Source of the DNA: Ravibacter sp964559125
GTDB taxonomy: Bacteria; Bacteroidota; Bacteroidia; Cytophagales; Spirosomataceae
Assembly (NCBI GenBank): GCA_964559125.1
Contig: CAZLGW010000001.1
Coordinates: forward strand, 62,001 to 126,000
DNA length: 64,000 bases
Direction: 5' to 3'
The position numbers were made by a program, and so were the translations under genes. The stretch's first letter is position 1; every line of letters begins with the position of its first letter. This document shows positions 1 to 8,572 of the stretch, piece after piece. The notes under the pieces were generated by a model. It had not been told where the DNA came from, searched no databases, and saw nothing but the letters and a program-made list of their open reading frames with translations.

Positions 1-1196
1 CCATCTTCCGTTCCCATTATATCTTTCCGTAGTCTCAGGCCTTTCCATCCCTGTCCTCCGTCGGGACGGGGTGCTTCGGTCTGCAGCCAGTATAACAGAG
101 AAAGGTTCATCTGCCTGGCCCCTTCAATAGATTCTTTGACCTCTTTTTCACTTACGTCGATCAGGTTGCCCATCATGTAGTCGTTCTGTGGCCAGTTGAC
201 GAGCGTAACGTCGTTTGAAATGGTTCCGGGGAGGAAATTCCTTTTGTGGAGCATCCGGCGGTAGAGCCACAGGTTCAGGGCGCTGCCTGTTTTTTCTCCC
301 CTGGGATCGAATCCGAGTGCTTTGGGTTCCAGTGTTTTCGGATTGGAATAGTTCAGCTCCAGCAGCCGGCCCGACCAGGCAGGCTTAAGGGGCGGGACAA
401 ATTTCGACCAGAAATCGTACCGGGCGGGCTTTTTGATCACATGATCGGATTTCTCATCGTAATCGAGCGCAAAACAAAGAGTAAAGGCCTGGTGGTTGTC
501 CGGGTTTGCTTTTTCTGCAGCATGGAGCTCTCGGGTTTCCTTTTTAGATTCCGTCCCTTTAACATATTCTGTCCCGGTAAGCGGAAGCAGCTCGCCGGTT
601 TCGGTCGCATCGACAAACCAGGAGCCGGAAAGCCTGATTTTATCGCCGGTAAAACGGTGCGTCATGACGATCCCTTTTACTTCGTCTCCCGAAGCTTCCC
701 CTTTATAAGGCTTATAGTTCAGCAGAATTCGGAGCTGCCCGGAGCTCAGGTAGGGCTGGAGCATTTCATACAGAACGGCTACCGTAACCCTAGGTTCATG
801 GCAGATGCGCGAAACCGACCCGTCGCCCGGATTGAGATTGTTGCGGTTAAGCGCATCCGTAGTAAGCGGATAGTTCCTTTTGTAATAAGATCTCACCCGG
901 TTCCGGTACTCCCGGTAGGAAGCCGGTGCGCCGTGTGTTTCTATCCACATATGCTCGTCGGGTGGTACGCCCTGCTGGGAAACCTGGCCTCCTAGCCAGT
1001 CGGTTTCTTCGGTCAGAATAACATTGAGGCCATTCCTGCAAAGCGCCAGCGCCGCTGCGCAGCCGCCTAATCCCCCGCCTGCCACGACGGCGTCTGCGCT
1101 TAGCTCAGCCTGGGGAAGAATAGCCTGTCCGAATGGGGGTTGTAATAAACTGCCGGTGCCAACGGAAGCCGTCAAAAGAAAATTTCTTCTGTTCAT
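1..1196 (-). CDS. FAD-dependent oxidoreductase, Tat-exported (3' end outside window)
   Basis: Read on the minus strand from an ATG at 1194-1196, the frame stays open to the window edge, so the C-terminus is missing. The N-terminus carries NRRNFLL, a twin-arginine type export signal, then a dinucleotide-binding stretch VVAGGGLGGCAAALAL and an EETDWLGGQ segment, as in the FAD-dependent oxidoreductase family PF12831. About 398 residues are visible, including LYWLQTEAPRPD near the edge. It is the last gene of the sigma/FecR/SusC/SusD block, 66 bases after susD, so it probably acts in the periplasm on the compound that system imports. The substrate cannot be told. The family is clear; the exact reaction is not. 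Confidence 0.85.
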   Translation of the reverse strand, partial: MNRRNFLLTASVGTGSLLQPPFGQAILPQAELSADAVVAGGGLGGCAAALALCRNGLNVILTEETDWLGGQVSQQGVPPDEHMWIETHGAPASYREYRNRVRSYYKRNYPLTTDALNRNNLNPGDGSVSRICHEPRVTVAVLYEMLQPYLSSGQLRILLNYKPYKGEASGDEVKGIVMTHRFTGDKIRLSGSWFVDATETGELLPLTGTEYVKGTESKKETRELHAAEKANPDNHQAFTLCFALDYDEKSDHVIKKPARYDFWSKFVPPLKPAWSGRLLELNYSNPKTLEPKALGFDPRGEKTGSALNLWLYRRMLHKRNFLPGTISNDVTLVNWPQNDYMMGNLIDVSEKEVKESIEGARQMNLSLLYWLQTEAPRPDGGQGWKGLRLRKDIMGTED

Positions 1197-1262
1197 CAGA
1201 AAATAAAAGAGTAATGAATTTCTAAAGTATTAATTTTTGAACCAATGAGAAGCTTTTTTCTG

Positions 1263-3071
1263 CTAATACCCGTCATTTTGCCCAAGATTCGGATTCCTGT
1301 CGATTTCCACCTGGGGAATAGGGAAAAGGTTGAACCGGGCATGCCAGAAACGGTTCCGGTCTCTTACCTTCAGTTTGTCTTTATAGGCTTCATAGCTGGC
1401 AACATCGTTCAGGTCGTGCCTTTCAGAGGTTTTGAAATCGGGGATCATATCGGGAGTAACGTCTATATATCCTCCTGACTTAATATTTCCATCCTCGTCA
1501 TAGCTTTGCGCAACCGGGAATCCATAGCTGGGACCCGCGTTGGTAAGATCTCCTATGTCCCATCTCCTCATATCTGCGAAGTGCAGCCCTTCCATGACGA
1601 GTTCTACCTTCCGCTCTCTTCTGATGAGCTGCCGCATTTTCTGCTGGTTTCCAATCCGGTCGGCCGAAACGTCCGGCATACCCGACCTGTTCCTGACCAG
1701 GTTGATAGCGTCGTAGACGGAGTTGTCTAATTCATTAAGCTCAATTTTTGCTTCAGCGTAGGTGAGCAGTACCTCTGCATACCGCATAAGAGGGACATTA
1801 CAGGTCTGCACGTTGATCGATTCGGAGGTTTCATAGCTGAATTTCCTCCAGATATAGCCGAGTCCCGCATTCACGAAGCTTGTCCACGCCGCACCGCTAT
1901 TGATATCCGCATTGACGTTTCTGGCCCACTGGCCGGTAGAAAAATTATAGAAGGAAGTAGTCGGGTTATAAGCTTCCAGTACAAACCGTATCCTGCCGCC
2001 GTCATTACCGGTGGTATTTCCCTGAACGGTGTCTCCGTGCATCCAGAGTGTGGATCTGAACCGCGGGTCCCTGTTCCTGGACGGGTTTTTCGGGTCATAA
2101 AGAGGAGATTCGTCAATTCTTTTTCCATCCTTACATTCGTATGTATCGGCCAGCAACTGGGAAGGGTGCCTTCCGGTTTGTCCGTAGTTTCGCGATACCT
2201 GTCCGAAACCTATCCAGTGGTAATTCATAGATCCCTGGTCGGAAAACATCAGCTCAAAGAGCGTTTCATTCCGGACATCTGCTTTCACCTGTCCCTGCTT
2301 GTTAAACAAATCATCGTAGTTCTGAGCCAGGGCGCGTTGTCCGATTACGGCCTGGGCGGCATTTGCTGCGATGCGGAAATATTCCTGGCCTTTTCCGCCG
2401 TAATGAAGGCTTCCGCCCAGTAAGGCGGCACGGGCCCTTAAGCCGTGTGCTACGGCTTTATCCACCCGGCCGCGTTCAGGGGCGGTCCAGGCGAGGTGTT
2501 CGGCGGCCTGGTTCAGGTCGTTCAGGATAAAGTCAAGAATCTCGACTTTGCTCGTCCGCGCTACCTGGTACTCGTCGATCGTAACGGGTTCGGAGAAAAA
2601 AGGAACGTCGCCGAAACTTGAAATCAACTGGTAATAAGCGTAGGCGCGAAGTACCTTTGCCTCAGCGATATATTGGTTGGAAGCGCCGGTAAGGCTCTCT
2701 ATATAAGGTTCGGATCCCTTTATGACCGAATTGGCCCTTGCAATGATGGTGTAGAGGTTTGACCACCAGTCGCGTATCGAAGCATTGTCGGGGTTGAGGG
2801 AGCCTCCTGCCCCTATCGTCGTATTTTCCACCCGTTCGATGGCGAGGGGTGTCCAATGGTCCAGCATGACATTGAACGGCAGCCTGGAAGCAGGGTAAAA
2901 GTAGAGTTTGTTGTAGACTCCCGTTACACCGGTCTTGATAGCGGCTTCGGATTTATAGAACCCCGAAGAGGAGAAATTGTTGGGCTGCTTGTCGAGCAGG
3001 TCGGAGCAGGCGCTGAAGATCAGGACTAAGGCGCCCGAAAATGTTATTCTCAGAATATTGGATAAGTTCAT
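1263..3071 (-). CDS. SusD/RagB-family nutrient-binding outer membrane lipoprotein (locus 1)
   Basis: 602 residues, normal for the SusD family. The signal peptide ends in a lipobox (FSAC, Cys22), so the protein should be lipid-anchored on the outer membrane surface. The TPR-like helical core is visible, with LRAYAYYQLISSFGDVPF around residue 140 and the C-terminal family signature LVMEGLHFADMRRWDIG. SusD proteins cap a SusC barrel and bind the ligand. It starts 11 bases after the susC stop, so the two are co-transcribed. The ligand is unknown; the FAD oxidoreductase downstream is the only clue. Confidence 0.95.
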   Translation of the reverse strand: MNLSNILRITFSGALVLIFSACSDLLDKQPNNFSSSGFYKSEAAIKTGVTGVYNKLYFYPASRLPFNVMLDHWTPLAIERVENTTIGAGGSLNPDNASIRDWWSNLYTIIARANSVIKGSEPYIESLTGASNQYIAEAKVLRAYAYYQLISSFGDVPFFSEPVTIDEYQVARTSKVEILDFILNDLNQAAEHLAWTAPERGRVDKAVAHGLRARAALLGGSLHYGGKGQEYFRIAANAAQAVIGQRALAQNYDDLFNKQGQVKADVRNETLFELMFSDQGSMNYHWIGFGQVSRNYGQTGRHPSQLLADTYECKDGKRIDESPLYDPKNPSRNRDPRFRSTLWMHGDTVQGNTTGNDGGRIRFVLEAYNPTTSFYNFSTGQWARNVNADINSGAAWTSFVNAGLGYIWRKFSYETSESINVQTCNVPLMRYAEVLLTYAEAKIELNELDNSVYDAINLVRNRSGMPDVSADRIGNQQKMRQLIRRERKVELVMEGLHFADMRRWDIGDLTNAGPSYGFPVAQSYDEDGNIKSGGYIDVTPDMIPDFKTSERHDLNDVASYEAYKDKLKVRDRNRFWHARFNLFPIPQVEIDRNPNLGQNDGY

Positions 3072-3082
3072 GTCTTGTTGGG

Positions 3083-6000
3083 TTAGAATTGTATGTCCAA
3101 TCCGCAGGTAAACGTCTTCATGACAGGATAGAAGCTCCCGCCGTTAACCGAGATTTCGGGGTCGTAGCCCTTGTAGGCGTTGGACACAGTAAAAAGATTC
3201 TGGCCTGCAACGTAGAGCCTGGCTTTACCGATCCGGATTTTTTCAGTCCAGGCAGAAGGGAATGAATATCCTATGGCCAGGTTCTTCAAACGCATATATG
3301 CTCCGCTCTTTGTCCAGAAGGTAGATACGATATTATTGGGATTGGCCCCGGAGCCGTCGATCAGCAGGATGGGGAATTCCGCATCGCGGTTGGTCTCTGT
3401 CCAGTAGTCCAGCTGGTGTTTGAACATCGAACGGCCTATGTAAAACGGACGTGCGCCAGAGCCGGAATAAAAGATGTCTTTTTTACCTACTCCCTGGAAG
3501 AAAAGGGTTATATCCAGTCCCTTCCATTCGGCGTTCAGGTTGACGCTGTATTCATATCTCGGCGATGGATTGCCGATGATCGTCCGGTCGTAGGCATTAA
3601 TGACCCCGTCCGGGACGCCGTCAGGACCGGATAAGTCCTTGTACCTGATATAGCCGGGACGGACGTTCTGCTTTTCGCCGTAAACAGGTGAATTGTCGAT
3701 CTCCTGCTGCGACTGGAAATAGCCGTCGGCAACATATCCGTACCAGGAGTTGATCGGGTCTCCCTCCCTGGTGATCTGTGTGCCTACATATTCTTTCCCG
3801 TAAAGGTTGATGACTTTATTTTTTACGTCAGAGAAATTAGCCGCGATGTTATAGCGGACATCCCCGATATGATCGCGCCAGGCGACCGAGAGGTCCCAGC
3901 CTTTGTTCTGCATAGAACCGGCATTTTCCCAAGGAGAGGTAAGCCCTACGTAGAGCGGGATGGGAAATTGCTGAAGTATGTCGGAGATATTTCTCACATA
4001 GTAGTCAAAAGACAGATTCAGCCGGGATTTGAGCAGATCGGCATCCAACCCTATGTTCATCTGGGTCGACTTTTCCCATGAGATCTTCTCGTTTGCTACC
4101 TGGGTTTGGGTAGCCCCTGTAGCAAGGGCTTTGTCGAACCAGTAACCGAAGCCGGGGGAAATGGTGGCTGCGTAGGGATAGTAGCTGAAGATGTCCTGGT
4201 TTCCGAGCGTACCGTACGAAGCCCTGAGCTTCAGGTTTTCGATGCTGTTCTGCAGAGGCTGGAAAAACGGCTCTTCAGAGATCCGCCAGCCAACGGAAGC
4301 AGAGGGGAAAAATCCCCACCTGTAGGCCTCCATGAAGCGGGAAGAAGCATCCCACCGGCCGTTGAGTTCCAGGAGATACCTGTCTTTGAAGCTGTAGTTA
4401 AGCCGGTTGAAATGAGAAAAAATACCCCAGTCCCAGTGGCTGCCCGCCGTAATGGAAGTAGCGATATCGCCGTGATCAAGATCCTCAAAGCCGGGAAAAT
4501 CGAATCCTTTTCGCATGGCGCTGAATGACCGGGCAGATTTATCTTCAGTCTGGATCCCCGAAAGCAGCTTGAGAGCATGGTGGCCGGCTGCCAGGTCGTA
4601 CGTTGCCTGCAGGTTAAACTGCTTTGTGATATTCTGGCTCCAGCTTTCATTCTTTTCATTACCGCTCGATGGGAAGGAAGTCTTGAATACGCCTCCCTCA
4701 TAAGTATCGTACGGAGTGAGGAAATGATCCGACTTCGTTTCCAGCTTGCGAATACTGTAGCTGGTCAGGATATCAAGATTCCGGACGGGTGTGATATTGG
4801 CAAATCCTTTGAGGATGATCTCCGGAGTTGTTGCCGTATTAATACCGGAAGCAGATGCGGATGCGATCGGGTTATCGCCGTTCTGACCATATCCCCATGT
4901 TCCGTCGGCATTGATCCCGGAGAAAACGGGGACAAAAGTAGTGGCCTTGTTAATGATGCTTTCCGGCGTGTCGTAGGCGGGGCGGGTGGTTTTGGAAGAT
5001 CTCAGGTTAAGATCTGTCCCTACTTTCAGCCAATTGTTGATCCGGGCATCCGAATTGACGCGCATCGTAAACCGCTTGTACGCGTTGTTGGCAATCGAGC
5101 CGTCCTGGGAGAACATGCCCAGGTTCCCGAAAAACCGGAATTTTTCGGTGCCTGCCCCAAGACTGATTGAGTTATTATGCATAAGCGCATGGTTCCTGAT
5201 CGTCTCTTTTCTCCAGTCGGTGTCGTAGCGGTTGAGGCCGTCGGCGCCCAGGGTTTTATAGTCATTGATAAGGCTTTCCGGGTATTGTGGTGCCAGGTCG
5301 GAATTTGCACGGGCAGCATTTATGGCCTCCATATACTCTATTGCCGATAGCGGTTCGGGAATTTCGGTCGGGGTGTTGAAACCGGCAAAGCCGTTGTAGG
5401 AGATCTTAAGGGGCTCCTTACCCGCTCTCTTGGTTGTGATCAGGATGACGCCGTTAGAGGCCCTCGAACCGTATATTGAGGCCGATGCCGCATCTTTCAG
5501 TACCGAGATGGACTCAATGCTGGTCATATCGATATTGTTCATATCGCCTTCTACGCCGTCAATAAGGATCAGGGGGTTGGATGTGGAGTTGATGGAACCC
5601 GTACCCCGTATCCTGATAGTGGCCCCGTCGGCCCCGGGGCGTCCCGACGGCTGGACTACCGAAACGCCGGGGACTAGTCCCTGCAATGCGTTGGAAGTGT
5701 TGGTGGCATTCCGCCTGATCAGGTCTTCTCCCTTTACATTATGGACCGCGCCTGTCAGGTTTACTTTTTTCTGCATACCGTACCCTACTACTACCAGTTC
5801 TTCGAGGGCTTTGGTGTCACTTTGCATCGCAATGTCGAGTGACGATCTGCTGCCCACCTTTACTTCCTGCGTTACATATCCTACGAACGAGAAGACCAGG
5901 GTGGCGTTATCGTCGGGAATTGCAAGCTGGAATTTTCCGCTTATGTCGGTTGTAGTGCCCCGTTGGGTTCCCTTTATCAGGATACTGACCCCTATCAGCG

Positions 6001-6466
6001 GATCGCCTTTTTCATCGGCTACTGTACCGCTCACCTCTCTATCCTCAAACTCACGCTCCTGTAAAACGGAGGGCAGGCTTTTGAGTACCGCGCCGGAAGG
6101 GGTATCCCGCGGCCTGACGACTATCGTTCCTTCTACCACATCATAGGTAAGGGGTTGGTTCCGGAAAGTTTCTTCGAGAATCTGTTCAAGCGTGCCGTTG
6201 CTGACGTCTACCGTTACCGGCTTTGCCTTTTTCAGCAATTCATTATTGTAGATGAACTGGTAACCAGTCCTCTTTTTAAGGGTTTTCAGAACCTTTTCCA
6301 ACTGGACATCACGCAGATGCAGCGAGAGCTTCTGCGAAATGGCGCGCGCATTCATCTGAAAGCCGGCAAGTAAAATGAGCAGGATACAAAATTTTCTCAT
6401 CATGAGCGTTTTATGGATGCAGAAGCCAATGTTTCTGCTTCGTCGCGATCGTAGTGATTTGATCAT
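3083..6466 (-). CDS. SusC/RagA TonB-dependent transporter with STN signalling domain (locus 1)
   Basis: 1127 residues from the upstream ATG. A second possible start, the MMRKFC at 6398-6403, would leave a standard signal peptide; the longer start gives a long basic leader, which is common in this family. Order of domains: signal peptide; STN domain (about 45-120, SLHLRDVQLEKVLKTLKKRT); carboxypeptidase-like beta-sandwich (about 140-225, VSGTVADEKGDPLIGVSI); TonB box ELVVVGYG; plug domain with the ILIDGVEGD segment; C-terminal beta-barrel. The STN domain marks it as a transducer that signals to the FecR protein encoded 65 bases upstream. It should import an oligomeric nutrient with the SusD encoded downstream. 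Confidence 0.96.
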   Translation of the reverse strand: MIKSLRSRRSRNIGFCIHKTLMMRKFCILLILLAGFQMNARAISQKLSLHLRDVQLEKVLKTLKKRTGYQFIYNNELLKKAKPVTVDVSNGTLEQILEETFRNQPLTYDVVEGTIVVRPRDTPSGAVLKSLPSVLQEREFEDREVSGTVADEKGDPLIGVSILIKGTQRGTTTDISGKFQLAIPDDNATLVFSFVGYVTQEVKVGSRSSLDIAMQSDTKALEELVVVGYGMQKKVNLTGAVHNVKGEDLIRRNATNTSNALQGLVPGVSVVQPSGRPGADGATIRIRGTGSINSTSNPLILIDGVEGDMNNIDMTSIESISVLKDAASASIYGSRASNGVILITTKRAGKEPLKISYNGFAGFNTPTEIPEPLSAIEYMEAINAARANSDLAPQYPESLINDYKTLGADGLNRYDTDWRKETIRNHALMHNNSISLGAGTEKFRFFGNLGMFSQDGSIANNAYKRFTMRVNSDARINNWLKVGTDLNLRSSKTTRPAYDTPESIINKATTFVPVFSGINADGTWGYGQNGDNPIASASASGINTATTPEIILKGFANITPVRNLDILTSYSIRKLETKSDHFLTPYDTYEGGVFKTSFPSSGNEKNESWSQNITKQFNLQATYDLAAGHHALKLLSGIQTEDKSARSFSAMRKGFDFPGFEDLDHGDIATSITAGSHWDWGIFSHFNRLNYSFKDRYLLELNGRWDASSRFMEAYRWGFFPSASVGWRISEEPFFQPLQNSIENLKLRASYGTLGNQDIFSYYPYAATISPGFGYWFDKALATGATQTQVANEKISWEKSTQMNIGLDADLLKSRLNLSFDYYVRNISDILQQFPIPLYVGLTSPWENAGSMQNKGWDLSVAWRDHIGDVRYNIAANFSDVKNKVINLYGKEYVGTQITREGDPINSWYGYVADGYFQSQQEIDNSPVYGEKQNVRPGYIRYKDLSGPDGVPDGVINAYDRTIIGNPSPRYEYSVNLNAEWKGLDITLFFQGVGKKDIFYSGSGARPFYIGRSMFKHQLDYWTETNRDAEFPILLIDGSGANPNNIVSTFWTKSGAYMRLKNLAIGYSFPSAWTEKIRIGKARLYVAGQNLFTVSNAYKGYDPEISVNGGSFYPVMKTFTCGLDIQF

Positions 6467-6531
6467 ACGTAATTCACGGTTTGGGTTAAAAATGAAAGCT
6501 GTATTACATGATTATTTTGAAACGGCTTGTT

Positions 6532-7746
6532 TCAGGACCGGTCTCTGCCGGCGACGGTAACTCTTATTCTCCTATCGTTTATTTCGAACTTTACCTCTCC
6601 CGACAATTCGAGCATCTTAAGTACATTCGTCAGGGACTGGTTCCTGGAAATGGAAGCGGTGAAATGTTTATCCGGTATGGGAGCAGAATCGTCTATTTCG
6701 AAGCCATACCATCTTTGCAGTTGTTTCAGTACCTGGTAAAGCGGCTGCCCTTCGAATTGAAAGTAGCCGTTTTTCCAGGCTATGGCTTCTTCCGTATCTG
6801 CTTTGCTCAAGGTGACCCCGCCTGCTGCAACTACAGCCTGCTGGCCCGGCGACAGGATTTCAGACTGCTCTCCGGCCGATACTTTTACCGATCCTTCTAT
6901 GAGAGTTGTTTTGAGCTCGGGCTCGTCAGGATAGCCGTTTACGTTAAACTGAGTTCCCAATACCTGAACCACCGAGCCCATAGACCATACGCTGAAAGTC
7001 TTTTTGCTCCTTTGCCGACCGGTGTGATAGGAGGTGGCTACATCGAAGAATGCCTCGCCTTCCAGGGAGACAGACCTGTCGCTGTCGAGGAATGCGACAG
7101 GATAGGTCAGGGAGGAGGCCGCATTCAACGAAACCTCTGTCCCGTCCGGTAATTGCAGCCCGAATTGCCCGCCTACCGGCGTATAGAGGGTGTGGAAGCG
7201 TTCCTGTGTATTGCCGGGGGCGGCTGATAAGCGATAGTGCAGCACTCCGGCGCTTTTTTCAATCGACAGGTTATTTTCCTGGTAGACGATCCCTTCGGGC
7301 AGGTCTTCCAATACAAGCCGGGTTTCATTATCCAGGACTAAAACAGCTTTATTACTTCCCGGAGAGAAATCCCTTCCGGAGGTTTCCAGGGCAATCCCTT
7401 CGCCGGTATTTTTATTGTTATACGTAACCAAAGTCTTCCATGTACCGAAAAAAAGGAGTATTGCAGCTGCATACCACCAGTATTTGCGGTAGCTTACTCT
7501 AAGGGGCTGCTCATCTGCAGTAGCGATTTTTTCTGATATCTTTTCCCACGCCCGTTCGGGATCAATTCCGGAAAAAAAGCCGAAGGCATCTTCAAGTGTT
7601 CCGGGAGATTTCAGCCGGTTGACGAAACCGGCATTTGAGGGTGAAGAAGAGATCCATTCGTCCAGCTCTGCCTTCTCATCCGGATCGAGGGTGTCCTGGA
7701 TATACTTTGCCAGTAAGTGTGAAATTCTATCGTGATGATGCTGCAT
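6532..7746 (-). CDS. FecR-family anti-sigma factor (locus 1)
   Basis: 404 residues. A cytoplasmic N-terminal part is followed by one membrane helix around residues 87-103 (WWYAAAILLFFGTW), a periplasmic FecR domain (about 185-300, with LPDGTEVSLNAASSLTYP and GEAFFDVA) and a C-terminal DUF4974 domain (FEGQPLYQVLKQLQRWYGFE onward). Such proteins hold an ECF sigma factor until the STN domain of the partner SusC signals ligand binding. It sits between its likely sigma factor (117 bases upstream) and susC (65 bases downstream), which is the standard order. Confidence 0.94.
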   Translation of the reverse strand: MQHHHDRISHLLAKYIQDTLDPDEKAELDEWISSSPSNAGFVNRLKSPGTLEDAFGFFSGIDPERAWEKISEKIATADEQPLRVSYRKYWWYAAAILLFFGTWKTLVTYNNKNTGEGIALETSGRDFSPGSNKAVLVLDNETRLVLEDLPEGIVYQENNLSIEKSAGVLHYRLSAAPGNTQERFHTLYTPVGGQFGLQLPDGTEVSLNAASSLTYPVAFLDSDRSVSLEGEAFFDVATSYHTGRQRSKKTFSVWSMGSVVQVLGTQFNVNGYPDEPELKTTLIEGSVKVSAGEQSEILSPGQQAVVAAGGVTLSKADTEEAIAWKNGYFQFEGQPLYQVLKQLQRWYGFEIDDSAPIPDKHFTASISRNQSLTNVLKMLELSGEVKFEINDRRIRVTVAGRDRS

Positions 7747-7863
7747 CCTTTATGTCGTTTTGGTGTCAGATACCTAAGGGACACAATCGGATGAAAAGAA
7801 TTTTAAAAAAAATAATATTTAATTTTTCCGGGTGTCAGCAGGGGAGGATGGAACTTCCTGTTT

Positions 7864-8418
7864 TTAGAAGAAAAACAGGATTAGGGTAAGGATTTCCGGA
7901 GATAGCTTTTTCCTGAGAAGCTGTGCCGCACGCTGCTTATGGGTTTTAACGGAATTGACGGAAATACCCAACTCGGATGCGATCTCGTCATTTTTTTTAC
8001 CCTGCAGGTAGCTCATCTGTGTAATTTGCCTGCATACAGGCGGGAGCGTGTCGATCGCTTTAAACACCAGCGCCATCGTTTCCGCTTCAAGTAGCGTCTC
8101 CAGTGCATCTTTTTCATGGATCAGCCCGTTCGAGGAAGTATGATTCAGGTATTTTTCTGAAACTGATCTGTGCCGCAATACATTGAAGCACGAATTCTTT
8201 ACCGAAGTATAAAGATAGCTTTTGATGGCCTGGAGATCACCCGAAACTTCATCCCGCTGATTCCAGTATTTAATGAAAGCGTCCTGGACTATATCCTCTG
8301 CCTCAGACCTCGAGTCCAGGATTTTGAACGCAAAGTAAGCCAGGGCGTGATAGCTCTCGTTAAATACGGACTTTAAAGTTTCCTCGCTTGCGTTCATTTG
8401 CCAAAGTAAGCAGTTCAA
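7864..8418 (-). CDS. ECF RNA polymerase sigma-70 factor (locus 1)
   Basis: 184 residues, or 177 if translation begins at the second Met (MNASEETL), which fits the family better. Region 2 is seen at about 30-60 (SEAEDIVQDAFIKYWNQ) and region 4 with a helix-turn-helix at about 125-172 (GKKNDEIASELGISVNSVKT). No extra domains. It heads the FecR-SusC-SusD block and should switch that operon on when FecR is relieved. No canonical promoter was found in the 155 bases upstream. Confidence 0.94.
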   Translation of the reverse strand: MNCLLWQMNASEETLKSVFNESYHALAYFAFKILDSRSEAEDIVQDAFIKYWNQRDEVSGDLQAIKSYLYTSVKNSCFNVLRHRSVSEKYLNHTSSNGLIHEKDALETLLEAETMALVFKAIDTLPPVCRQITQMSYLQGKKNDEIASELGISVNSVKTHKQRAAQLLRKKLSPEILTLILFFF

Positions 8419-8572
8419 ATAGTAAATTTACCGGAAATACTACGAAAATAACTCTGTCTTCCCCTAATAATCTTATGCCGGTTCACTATTGCCGGCCTGA
8501 TGCAGGAAGCGGTAGCGCTGGCAATAAAGAAAAGGATTACAGGTAGTTAGCCGGCCTGTCTCTAAACGGCAG

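Noticed and set aside
5430..6146. Plus-strand open frame of 238 codons inside susC
   Set aside because: Fully antisense to a clear SusC coding region (STN, beta-sandwich, TonB box); its translation has no recognisable domain.
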